From: Candidatus Albibeggiatoa sp. nov. BB20
Lineage (GTDB): Bacteria > Pseudomonadota > Gammaproteobacteria > Beggiatoales > Beggiatoaceae
DNA: 6,503 nucleotides
Assembly: GCA_016744725.1 (NCBI GenBank)
Contig: JADGDW010000204.1
Span: 1-6,503, forward strand
Direction: 5' to 3'
Under the pieces are notes generated by a model. That model did not search any database and was not told the origin of the DNA. It saw nothing but the letters and a program-made list of their open reading frames with translations. Each line of letters starts with the position of its first letter. Position 1 is the stretch's first letter. The translations under genes and the position numbers were made by a program. Positions 1-6,457 of this stretch are shown piece after piece.

Positions 1-1817
1 GAAAAGTTGGGGTCAATATTGATTTAGTCATTGGTTTAGATAATCAGCCTGATCAAATTTCAGGTTCTATTGATTTTAAAAATAATCGGTTACAAGAAAA
101 TTTTATAGGACATCAGCTACAAAACCTTACAGGAAAACTATATTTTACAGATAAAAAATTGAATGCGGAAAACTTACAAGGGCAGCTTTGGGGACAGCCA
201 ATTGACTTGTATTTTAAGCTGGGAAAACAAAATGATAGGCTAGCAATCCAGATTGATGCTGAAGGAAAAATGGATAAAAATTTTATTAATCTTGAAATGT
301 CTAAAATCAAGGAACAATGGAAAGATTTAAAATTGTATCAGCGTTTTGAAGGTCAAGCACATTGGCAAACACATGTTGATATTATGAACTTTGAACATGA
401 AAAACATAAAAATTATACAAAAGTTCAGTTTTCATCCAATTTACAAGGGATGAGTATTCATTTACCCGCGCCGTTAAATAAAATAACCCCTCTAAAAATG
501 CCTTTATCTGTAGAGTTACTTTTCCCCATAAATAAACAAGATATCATTACCTTATCATTGGGAGATTTGCTCAATGGTATATTAGAGTTAGACGATAATT
601 TGCATAAAGGCCAGATTTTAATAGGAACACGGGCTAAGGCTCAATTACCTAATTCAAATCGCTTAGATGTAAAAGGCCATATTACCCATTTAGGAGCTAA
701 AGACTGGTTGCAATTTTGGCATAATTTGCCTGATGTTGAGGGCGATAGTCCCTTGTTACCTATTGATATTCAGCTTAAATTCGAGCAACTGGGTTTATGG
801 ACTCAGCAATTTAATCAAGTTGAAGCAACCTTAACTCACAGAAAATCTTTATGGCGTATTTTTGTGAAAAGCCAAGACATTTTGGGACAACTCCAATATC
901 ACACTAAAAAAGACAGTGTCAATGCAAAACTACAATATTTAAATATGACAGAACCCCGTAAACAACAGGCAGAACATCAAGCTAAAGAATTAACTAATCC
1001 CTTTGAATTTCCTAAAATTTCAGCGCATATTGATAATTTTAAATTTGGCAATAAAGAATTAGGGAATGTGAACTTATACGCAAAACCTCATCAAAAAGGC
1101 TGGGAATTGGAACTTTTTGAAGCAAAAGCAAAAGGCTTAAATATTCAAGCTCAAGGTTTATGGACATACCAACCAAAACAAGCTCATAGTCAACTCGAAG
1201 TTAAAGTACATAGTGCAGACACTGGGCAATTATTAAGGCGTTTAGGTTATCCAAAACCACCTATAGAACAAGGTTTTACAGAAGGTTTGTTGGATATTAA
1301 TTGGAATGGTGGCTTTGATGATTTTGATTTAAAAACCATGCAAGGACATTTGCGTTTGTTAATGACTCAAGGAGATATTGTAGAAGTTGACCCTGGTGTT
1401 GGGCGTATTTTTGGTTTATTTGATGTATTGATTTTGCCTAAACGTTTATTGCTGGATTTTCGAGATATTACGGATAAGGGTTTACGGTTTGAAAGCATCG
1501 TTGGGGAGTTTGATATTAAAGAAGGGATTGCCAGTACGAATCACATGATATTGCAAAGTCCCGTGGCTCATGTTGAAATGCACGGCCATACCCATTTTGT
1601 AGAAGAGTATTATAATCAGACTGTTAAAATTATTCCCCATGTTTCCAATACTTTGCCTGTAGCGGGTACATTGGTTGGTGGTTTAGGGGTTGGAGCAGTC
1701 ACGCTCATTATTCAAAAAATGTTACAACGGCAAATTGAGAAAAATTTATATTATGAATATCAAGTTATGGGTGATTGGGATGATCCGCAAATTAAGCTGA
1801 TACAACAAGAAAATTGA
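1..1817 (+). CDS. yhdP: YhdP-family AsmA-like envelope protein, C-terminal half (5' end outside window)
   Basis: The open frame enters from the left edge (first full codon at base 3) and runs 604 codons to TGA at 1815-1817. No start is visible; a TTG at 159 is just an internal codon, because the frame continues upstream with family-like sequence. Family members are about 1,250-1,300 residues, so roughly the C-terminal half is present. Recognition rests on the conserved C-terminal block at about 1370-1720: GDIVEVDPGVGRIFGL, then LPKRLLLDFRDI, a glycine-rich PHVSNTLPVAGTLVGG, and a tail of the type YQVMGDWDDPQIK. Upstream the protein is repetitive beta-rich sequence, as expected for the AsmA/TamB-like hydrophobic groove. 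E. coli YhdP is an inner-membrane-anchored periplasmic protein that, with TamB and YdbH, moves phospholipids to the outer membrane; the same role here is inferred. The gene converges on the minus-strand cluster, and nothing in the visible part looks broken. Confidence 0.9.
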   Translation, partial: KVGVNIDLVIGLDNQPDQISGSIDFKNNRLQENFIGHQLQNLTGKLYFTDKKLNAENLQGQLWGQPIDLYFKLGKQNDRLAIQIDAEGKMDKNFINLEMSKIKEQWKDLKLYQRFEGQAHWQTHVDIMNFEHEKHKNYTKVQFSSNLQGMSIHLPAPLNKITPLKMPLSVELLFPINKQDIITLSLGDLLNGILELDDNLHKGQILIGTRAKAQLPNSNRLDVKGHITHLGAKDWLQFWHNLPDVEGDSPLLPIDIQLKFEQLGLWTQQFNQVEATLTHRKSLWRIFVKSQDILGQLQYHTKKDSVNAKLQYLNMTEPRKQQAEHQAKELTNPFEFPKISAHIDNFKFGNKELGNVNLYAKPHQKGWELELFEAKAKGLNIQAQGLWTYQPKQAHSQLEVKVHSADTGQLLRRLGYPKPPIEQGFTEGLLDINWNGGFDDFDLKTMQGHLRLLMTQGDIVEVDPGVGRIFGLFDVLILPKRLLLDFRDITDKGLRFESIVGEFDIKEGIASTNHMILQSPVAHVEMHGHTHFVEEYYNQTVKIIPHVSNTLPVAGTLVGGLGVGAVTLIIQKMLQRQIEKNLYYEYQVMGDWDDPQIKLIQQEN

Positions 1818-1873
1818 TGATGATATACTTTGTGCATTCAAAATTTTTAAAAAGTAAGCAATGAGATTACGAT

Positions 1874-1897
1874 TAATGAACCCATTAGCTCTTTTTT
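1874..1897 (+). terminator. Weak intrinsic-terminator candidate after yhdP
   Basis: A 5-bp stem TAATG/CATTA (1874-1878 with 1883-1887, loop AACC) is followed four bases later by six T (1892-1897). It lies in the 81-base gap between two convergent genes, where a terminator is expected. The stem is short and AT-rich and the T tract is not adjacent to it, so the call is weak. Confidence 0.22.
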
Positions 1898-1898
1898 A

Positions 1899-2936
1899 TC
1901 ACTTTATGCCTTTCCAACAATTCGGGTCAGCCTGAAATGGATCACCTGTAACTGCATACGACAAACACTTTAAACCACCACGACATAACTTCTGATAAAA
2001 ACAGCCTTCACAACCTTGGCTTACCAACTCAGGATCACGCAACTGCTTAAATAAATGCGGATTATCATATAACTCCAATAATGGCGTTTCCAATATATTC
2101 CCCACCACAATCGGCATCCGCCGACAAGGCAATACATCTCCATTAGATTGAATAGTTAAAAATGACTCACCCGCCATACAACGATAAGGCTTGCCACCTG
2201 AAATCAAAAACTGTAACGCCCGATGCGTGGCAACTTCCGTGGTACGATTAAACCATGACTTTTGTGCTGATTGTTGAGAATCGTGCATTAACTGGAAAAA
2301 ATCCTGTGTTTCCTCAGGAGTTAAAATGTACTCATTTGCACCGCTACCCTGTGGAATCAAACGATCAGACCAGACTCGATTTGCCTTATACTGCCGAGCA
2401 ATTTTTACCACATTAGGAAATTCCTTATAATTACGCCGATGGGCTGTAAACGAAATTACCGTATAAATTCCCGCTTTGCGCAATTCGGCCAAACCCGCCA
2501 AAGTTTGCTTAAAATTACCCTTACCACGAATTGCATCATGCGTTTGTTCCGTGCCTTCAATACTGACTTGAATATAACGCGGTTTCAACTGGTGTAATTG
2601 TTTAGCCATCGCCGCATCAATAAACGTTGCATTACTCAAAATCGCAAAACCAAATACGTCACGATGCTCGGCAAAAACCGCTAATAAATCTAAAAAATCA
2701 CAACGTGAAAAGGGCTCGCCACCTGTCACATTAATATGACCACGAACAGGACGCGATAAACGCTGGCTAAAAATATCGAGGAGGGATTTATACTGCTCCA
2801 AAATGCCCAATAATTGTTCAAAGCTTAACTCATCATTACGAGTATAAGTTTCTTGATAACAATGGGAGCAACGCAAATTACAACGTTCAGTGACATGCCA
2901 TTGCAGCAGCAAATGGGCAGGCGCGTAAGCCTCCAT
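1899..2936 (-). CDS. Radical SAM/SPASM domain protein (PqqE-like architecture, substrate unknown)
   Basis: This 345-residue protein has a classic radical SAM N-terminus: the [4Fe-4S] motif CNLRCSHC (C19, C23, C26), VTGGEPFSR at 70-78 for SAM binding, and VSIEGTEQTHDAIRG at 124-138. A C-terminal SPASM domain should carry auxiliary Fe-S clusters: C253-x12-G-x4-C271, then C309-x2-C312-x5-C318, RGGLKC (C324), and C340 near the end. The usual GGC cysteine is Leu322, while the following cysteine seen in PqqE-type GGCxC segments is kept as C324. SPASM proteins mostly modify peptides or proteins (PqqE, anaerobic sulfatase maturases, RiPP enzymes) or act in cofactor synthesis (NirJ-like); nothing here fixes the substrate. 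The ATG at 2936 is two bases after the stop of the 77-residue gene. It has a good ribosome site, GAGG (complement of 2944-2947), seven bases upstream and inside that gene, so the two are probably co-translated. It is cytosolic, with no signal peptide. Confidence 0.88.
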   Translation of the reverse strand: MEAYAPAHLLLQWHVTERCNLRCSHCYQETYTRNDELSFEQLLGILEQYKSLLDIFSQRLSRPVRGHINVTGGEPFSRCDFLDLLAVFAEHRDVFGFAILSNATFIDAAMAKQLHQLKPRYIQVSIEGTEQTHDAIRGKGNFKQTLAGLAELRKAGIYTVISFTAHRRNYKEFPNVVKIARQYKANRVWSDRLIPQGSGANEYILTPEETQDFFQLMHDSQQSAQKSWFNRTTEVATHRALQFLISGGKPYRCMAGESFLTIQSNGDVLPCRRMPIVVGNILETPLLELYDNPHLFKQLRDPELVSQGCEGCFYQKLCRGGLKCLSYAVTGDPFQADPNCWKGIK

Positions 2937-2938
2937 GA

Positions 2939-3172
2939 TTAATCCTCAGCGTCATCAGAATGATTTTTGCTTGGATATTGAGTTATATCATCAAAGAGTG
3001 CCTCATCATCTTCGTCATCATCAATACCAAAAGTGCTATTGGATACATTAGATAACACTACCGACATGATTGTGCCACCAAGCATAATGGCAAGACCAAT
3101 GAATATCGATTTTATGGCAAAGATAATAATCAAGCCTGCTAAAACACTGATAAAAAAAACAGGTTTGTTCAT
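2939..3172 (-). CDS. Small membrane protein with strongly acidic C-terminal tail, unknown function
   Basis: This 77-residue protein is not assigned to a family. Residues 4-41 are very hydrophobic, with one Lys at 21, and could form one long or two short membrane helices. Residues 51-57 are an unbroken Asp/Glu run (DDDEDDE), and 13 of the last 27 residues are acidic. It has no cysteine, so it does not resemble a thioether-type peptide substrate. The start is supported by AAGGA (complement of 3179-3183) six bases before ATG. It lies 97 bases downstream of the DUF364 gene and two bases upstream of the radical SAM gene, which borrows its 3' end for a ribosome site. This makes it a likely real, co-expressed gene rather than a chance frame. 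A membrane anchor or acidic docking partner for a neighbour is possible but is inference only. Confidence 0.72.
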   Translation of the reverse strand: MNKPVFFISVLAGLIIIFAIKSIFIGLAIMLGGTIMSVVLSNVSNSTFGIDDDEDDEALFDDITQYPSKNHSDDAED

Positions 3173-3219
3173 TTTATATCCTTAGAACCTGTATTAAAAT
3201 TTATTGGAAATAACGCAAA

Positions 3220-3247
3220 ACAGTAAGCCTAAAAATATCGCTACTGT
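3220..3247. repeat. Inverted repeat ACAGTA-N16-TACTGT over the candidate promoter
   Basis: Perfect 6-bp arms ACAGTA (3220-3225) and TACTGT (3242-3247) have centres 22 bases apart, about two helical turns. They cover the -10-like box and most of the -35 box of the candidate minus-strand promoter. The geometry suits a dimeric regulator, but arms this short can arise by chance in AT-rich DNA. Confidence 0.3.
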
Positions 3248-3250
3248 CAA
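3220..3250 (-). promoter_or_regulatory. Candidate sigma70 promoter for the small membrane protein/radical SAM pair
   Basis: On the minus strand a perfect TTGACA -35 box (complement of 3245-3250) is followed 19 bases later by TACTGT (complement of 3220-3225), a poor -10 that keeps only T1, A2 and T6. The spacing is long. The site sits in the 97-base gap before the 77-residue gene, so it could add a start point within the cluster. The -10 is the weak point. Confidence 0.3.
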
Positions 3251-3269
3251 TTTAATTCTAGTGCGATTT

Positions 3270-4256
3270 TTAACATAAATCTACTTTAGGAGTAGGGAAA
3301 TGACGTGCATCCCAAAGCCGTTTATAATGTGCATCCAACTCAGACAAACGTTGGTCGATTAGCTCCAGTTCCGCCAATTTTGGAAAACGATATAAACCAC
3401 GTTGATACCATTGTTCCATTTCTACTTTCAAGCGGTCACGTTGTACCACGGTATCCGCAATTTGGCTTTTTAAATCAGATAATTCAACTGTACGCAAATC
3501 TAAAATATGATAGCGCACCGCTTGGTCAAAAATCCGTGTGCCGCCACCTTCTGCAATGGTTTGATACAATGTTTGTGGCTCTTCAACCGTCACACCTGCC
3601 AAAAAATCAATATCAAATTCAACCAAGTCAGGCAACCAAGGCACGCTAGGTCCCATTAAGACGGTATGGGCAGATTTGGATAACTCAGCTAATCGCGGAA
3701 AGGTTTTATTCGTCAAACTGGTTGCGGTTAAAAATACCCAATCTGATTGCGGTAAAACAAACTCACAAGCCGAATCCAATACATCATTTTCCACATGAGG
3801 GTTACGTTCAATCACGGTTAAATCTAACAAACCTTCATACTTTTCCAAATGGGGGTAACGCCCAACAATGGCAACCTTTTGGCCTTTCAATTGTGGTAAA
3901 AAATAATCAAACACGGCTAAATTGGCAGCGATGGGATGATGTGGTAACGCATGTAATTTTAAATCAGGCAAATGATGTTGACTCAACACACTGTTGATCG
4001 CAGCTTGTCCAATGATCGCCTCGTGCATATCCCAAGAACGTATCCATTGTGCAATGTCTAATATCTTGCGATTCCGCATTGTGCCAGACCAACTGATTGT
4101 GCGTTTGCTTGTTGGCAAGGTCATGGTTAAACCGATACCACCTTGATTATTCCGACATTGTGTCCAAACTAAGCCCATCAATAAACTGTCAATGTGGGCG
4201 GTAGAAGTATTGATAGAATCTAATAATAAATCATAAACAAGGTTAGGATTTGACAT
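3270..4256 (-). CDS. DUF4213/DUF364 (putative heavy-metal chelation) protein with C-terminal helical extension
   Basis: This 328-residue cytosolic protein has an N-terminal DUF4213 (enolase-N-like) region at about 5-90, with GLVWTQCRNNQGGIGLTM. The DUF364 Rossmann-like region lies at about 105-250. Its signatures are VAIVGRYPHLEKY (128-140), the VIERNPH strand end (148-154), FLTATSLTNKTFPRL (175-189), LMGPSVPWLPD (200-210) and FLAGVTVEEP (218-227). DUF364 was named for structural similarity to heavy-metal-chelation domains; no reaction is firmly established for most members. Residues about 255-328 lie beyond the usual domain end and look helical or coiled-coil, rich in Leu, Lys, Glu and Arg. 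The start is the ATG at 4254-4256. An in-frame TAA lies 15 bases upstream, so it cannot extend to an earlier ATG. No clear Shine-Dalgarno precedes it. It is the first gene of the minus-strand cluster, followed 97 bases on by the small membrane protein and then the radical SAM gene. Joint function is inferred from position only. Confidence 0.85.
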   Translation of the reverse strand: MSNPNLVYDLLLDSINTSTAHIDSLLMGLVWTQCRNNQGGIGLTMTLPTSKRTISWSGTMRNRKILDIAQWIRSWDMHEAIIGQAAINSVLSQHHLPDLKLHALPHHPIAANLAVFDYFLPQLKGQKVAIVGRYPHLEKYEGLLDLTVIERNPHVENDVLDSACEFVLPQSDWVFLTATSLTNKTFPRLAELSKSAHTVLMGPSVPWLPDLVEFDIDFLAGVTVEEPQTLYQTIAEGGGTRIFDQAVRYHILDLRTVELSDLKSQIADTVVQRDRLKVEMEQWYQRGLYRFPKLAELELIDQRLSELDAHYKRLWDARHFPTPKVDLC

Positions 4257-4568
4257 GATGTTATGGAGTTAATATCTCGAAAATGTAAAAATCACAGGCA
4301 AATAACACGCTATAGTCGTGGACTTAAAGCGTATATATTAAGTTTAGGCTGCATTTTACAATACTTCAGCATAATCTTAGCAATATTTCTCCAGACTATT
4401 GCACATTTAAGTGTCTTGCCTTTATATCCTTTTTGGCCAACATTGGATTTTCTTTCTTCTAATCTTCATTCTAGGATGGTGCAATATTACACTTCCTTAT
4501 CAAAATTTCCTGCAAACATTGCAATTGTTTTTTAATAGCATATATCAACACTTCAGATAGTTTTTATA

Positions 4569-4596
4569 AAATATTAATATTTCAATAAGTTATAAT
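4569..4596 (+). promoter_or_regulatory. Consensus TATAAT with a 14-bp palindrome at the -35 position
   Basis: A perfect TATAAT lies at 4591-4596. No -35 box sits at 16-18 bases; that position is taken by the perfect palindrome AAATATTAATATTT (4569-4582). This would give a transcript with a leader of about 150 bases before the rimB-rimK ATG. An activator- or repressor-controlled promoter is possible, but AT-rich DNA also produces such strings by chance. Confidence 0.3.
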
Positions 4597-4689
4597 ACGC
4601 CATTATTCTTTTTTAACTCATTAGCCATCTACATTTTAAGGATAGTAAATATATAAAGACTGTTACTAAAATTAAAGCGTTGGATTCTA

Positions 4690-4718
4690 TTGTAAAGCGA
4701 AAATTGTTTGCGTAACAT
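4690..4718 (+). promoter_or_regulatory. Candidate sigma70 promoter for the rimB-rimK gene
   Basis: TTGTAA (4690-4695, 4 of 6 to consensus) and TAACAT (4713-4718, 4 of 6) are separated by exactly 17 bases. This would start transcription near 4725, about 30 bases before the ATG at 4754. Spacing and position are good but the boxes are imperfect. Confidence 0.35.
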
Positions 4719-4753
4719 AGGCTATTAATTTAAAGGCTAAAGTCAAAATAAAG

Positions 4754-6169
4754 ATGGAACAAACACAAAAAATTATTGTTGGTAGTGAGGAATGGTGTGC
4801 ATTGCCTACATTAGGCATGAAAGCAATTAAAGCACGGGTGGATTCTGGGGCAAAAACATCATCACTTCATGCGTTTAATATGCAAGTTTTTCAGCGTGAT
4901 AATTGCAATTGGGTTAGTTTTGAAATTCACCCCATTCAAGGTAATCGCAAAACAGTTCTACGTTGTGAAGCTCCTATCGTTGACCAGCGCGACATCAAAA
5001 GCTCTAGTGGTATTAGCGAGAAACGTTATGTGATTAGGCAACCTGTCTCGATTGGCGGCGAAACTTGGGATATTGAGCTGACATTAGCAAACCGAGACTC
5101 AATGGGGTATCGTATGTTATTGGGGCGTGAAGCGATGATGGGACGGATTTTAGTTGATCCTGCCAATAGTTGTTGCTTAGGTGAAGTATCAAAACAGCAA
5201 TTGCAAGAATATTATATTCAAGATGAAAAACAAAATACGGGCTTAAAAATCGCTGTGTTAGCAACTAATCCAGAGTTATATAGCAACCAGAGAATTTTAG
5301 AAGCAGGCGAAGAACGTGGACATCAAATGATGTTTTTAAATATCAAACATTGTTATATGCGTCTCGATACAACCAAACCAGAAGTGCATTATCGCGGTGG
5401 TAAAGTATTATCAGAATTGGATGCGGTAATTCCACGAATTCGTCCCAGTGCCACTTTTTACGGATGTGCTTTGGTACGACAGTTTGAAGCGATGGGGGTT
5501 TATGTATTGAATCGAGCCTCTGCCATTACCCAATCTCGTGACAAACTTTATTCTTCTCAACTTATGATTAAAAATAGTTTGGACATGCCCATTACGGGTT
5601 TTGCTAATTCACCACTTGACACTTCAGATTTAATTGAAATGGTTGGTGGCGCACCGTTGATTGTTAAATTATTGGAAGGGGCACAAGGCCGAGGTGTTGT
5701 TCTTGCTGAAACTAAGAAAGCCGCTGAAAGTGTGATTAATGCGTTTAAAAGTTTGAATGCAAATTTATTAGTACAAGAATTTATTAAAGATGCGCAAGGA
5801 ACAGATTTACGCTGTTTTGTGATTGATGGAAAAGTGGTTGCTGTAATTCAGAGACGTGCTGCTCCCGGTGAATTTCGTGCCAATATTCATCAAGGTGGTG
5901 AGGCTTCTGTGGTTAAAATTACGCAAGACGAACGTAAGATAGCAGTTAAAGCAGCTAAAGTGTTAGATTTAAAAGTAGCTGGGGTTGATATTATTCGTTC
6001 ACGGCGCGGTCCATTGTTGTTGGAAGTTAATTCTAGTCCCGGTTTGGAAGGTATTGAGGATGCTACAGGGAAAGACATTGCTACAATGATGATAACAGCC
6101 GTTGAAAAAGGGTTAAATTGGAAACGAGAATTAAGTGCTGGTACAGATAATATGGTCAATATAACTTAA
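4754..6169 (+). CDS. rimK: RimB-RimK fusion: retropepsin-like (ATP-dependent zinc protease) domain plus ribosomal protein S6--L-glutamate ligase
   Basis: The 471-residue protein has two domains. Residues 5-150 match the RimB/'ATP-dependent zinc protease' (DUF785) family, with the aspartic-protease-like motif ARVDSGAKTSSLHA (putative catalytic D30) and the family hallmark LLGREAMMGRILVDP (122-136). Residues 164 to about 455 are a complete RimK ATP-grasp ligase, colinear with E. coli RimK: KIAVLATNPELYS, DAVIPRIRPSATFYG, SRDKLYSSQL, TSDLIEMVGGAPLIVKLLEG, GRGVVLAET, QEFIKDAQGTDLRC and VDIIRSRRGPLLLEVNSSPG, with E424 and N426 as expected Mg-ATP ligands. RimK adds glutamates to the C-terminus of ribosomal protein S6. 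RimB partners are encoded separately in pseudomonads and act with RimK; fusion suggests ligation and trimming on one chain, which is inferred. The upstream sequence has only a weak ribosome site. No frameshift or missing key residue is visible. The TAA stop lies inside the left copy of an 8-base direct repeat flanking the downstream element. Confidence 0.92.
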   Translation: MEQTQKIIVGSEEWCALPTLGMKAIKARVDSGAKTSSLHAFNMQVFQRDNCNWVSFEIHPIQGNRKTVLRCEAPIVDQRDIKSSSGISEKRYVIRQPVSIGGETWDIELTLANRDSMGYRMLLGREAMMGRILVDPANSCCLGEVSKQQLQEYYIQDEKQNTGLKIAVLATNPELYSNQRILEAGEERGHQMMFLNIKHCYMRLDTTKPEVHYRGGKVLSELDAVIPRIRPSATFYGCALVRQFEAMGVYVLNRASAITQSRDKLYSSQLMIKNSLDMPITGFANSPLDTSDLIEMVGGAPLIVKLLEGAQGRGVVLAETKKAAESVINAFKSLNANLLVQEFIKDAQGTDLRCFVIDGKVVAVIQRRAAPGEFRANIHQGGEASVVKITQDERKIAVKAAKVLDLKVAGVDIIRSRRGPLLLEVNSSPGLEGIEDATGKDIATMMITAVEKGLNWKRELSAGTDNMVNIT

Positions 6170-6301
6170 ATACGCCTGATGTGGAATTAAAATAAGTTTT
6201 ATAAAACAAACAATTATGTGCACTATTTTTGAAGAACTGATATATCTGTTTATTTAAATATCAAATACTTATAAATTCATTCCACATCAACCGTTAAATA
6301 C
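6166..6301. repeat. 8-base direct repeats TTAAATAC flanking the element (target-site-duplication-like)
   Basis: The copies lie at 6166-6173 and 6294-6301 and directly abut the proposed element on both sides. An 8-base match at exactly these places is suggestive, but the motif is AT-rich, so chance is not excluded. If it is a true duplication, insertion occurred at the last codons of rimK and restored the stop. Confidence 0.45.
6174..6293. mobile_element. MITE-like inverted-repeat element at the rimK stop codon
   Basis: A perfect 11-bp inverted repeat, TGATGTGGAAT (6177-6187) and ATTCCACATCA (6279-6289), bounds an AT-rich core. Pairing continues imperfectly inward (ATAAG 6192-6196 with CTTAT 6268-6272; ATAAAACA 6201-6208 with TGTTTAT 6247-6253) and outward by G-C and C-G pairs. 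The whole segment could therefore fold as one long hairpin. It is flanked by the 8-base direct repeat TTAAATAC (6166-6173 and 6294-6301), like a target-site duplication, and the left copy contains the rimK TAA stop. No coding potential is seen inside, and the parent transposon is unknown. A long regulatory hairpin is the alternative. Exact ends are uncertain by a few bases. Confidence 0.5.
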
Positions 6302-6371
6302 TTTTCTCCGAAAATAAAACTTGAGTCATATATGAGAAAGTGCATACATTATAAAAGTAGGCACTTCATCG

Positions 6372-6387
6372 TTATTAAATTTAATAA
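6372..6387. repeat. 16-bp perfect palindrome in the rimK downstream spacer
   Basis: TTATTAAATTTAATAA at 6372-6387 is a perfect 16-bp palindrome made only of A and T. It lies between the MITE-like element and the 3' end of the next minus-strand gene. It has no adjacent T or A tract typical of a terminator. Function is unknown; it could be a protein-binding site or a chance product of base composition. Confidence 0.4.
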
Positions 6388-6457
6388 TCAGTATCATAGG
6401 TTTATATTGATTATAAAAACTTAAAAATATATCAAACTCAAATAAACACAAAATACC

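Larger units (their letters stand above)
4257..4753. other. 497-base divergent intergenic region
   Basis: This region separates the minus-strand DUF364 gene from the plus-strand rimB-rimK gene and must hold promoters for both. The right half (4536-4753) is extremely AT-rich and carries the plus-strand promoter candidates. No convincing promoter was found for the minus-strand gene. I saw no tRNA, no recognisable riboswitch and no insertion-sequence gene. A 90-codon plus-strand frame at 4263-4535 is open but lacks a ribosome site and any family resemblance, so it is not called. Confidence 0.6.

Noticed and set aside
159..161. TTG as a possible start of the YhdP gene
   Set aside because: The reading frame is open from the left edge with continuous protein-like sequence, and the family is far longer, so this is an internal leucine codon.
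2939..3172. The 77-residue protein as a classic RiPP precursor for the radical SAM enzyme
   Set aside because: It is mostly membrane-spanning, has no cysteine-rich or repeated core and no recognisable leader, so this reading is not supported even though the gene position invites it.
3305..3997. Two plus-strand open frames (3305-3649 and 3722-3997) opposite the DUF364 gene
   Set aside because: They are antisense to a well-supported gene with clear family motifs and show no family resemblance of their own.
4514..4533. Hairpin AAACA/TGTTT (4514-4518 with 4526-4530) followed by T residues
   Set aside because: The stem has only 5 bp with one G-C pair, the T run is part of the stem, and there is no called gene upstream for it to terminate.
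4263..4535. A 90-codon plus-strand open frame in the divergent spacer, hydrophobic in translation
   Set aside because: No ribosome site precedes its ATG, it begins just upstream of the divergent DUF364 start, the translation resembles no family I know, and AT-rich spacers readily give hydrophobic frames.
5034..6159. Minus-strand open frames at 5034-5264 and 5890-6159
   Set aside because: Both lie antisense within conserved parts of rimB-rimK, have no family resemblance and are typical shadow frames.
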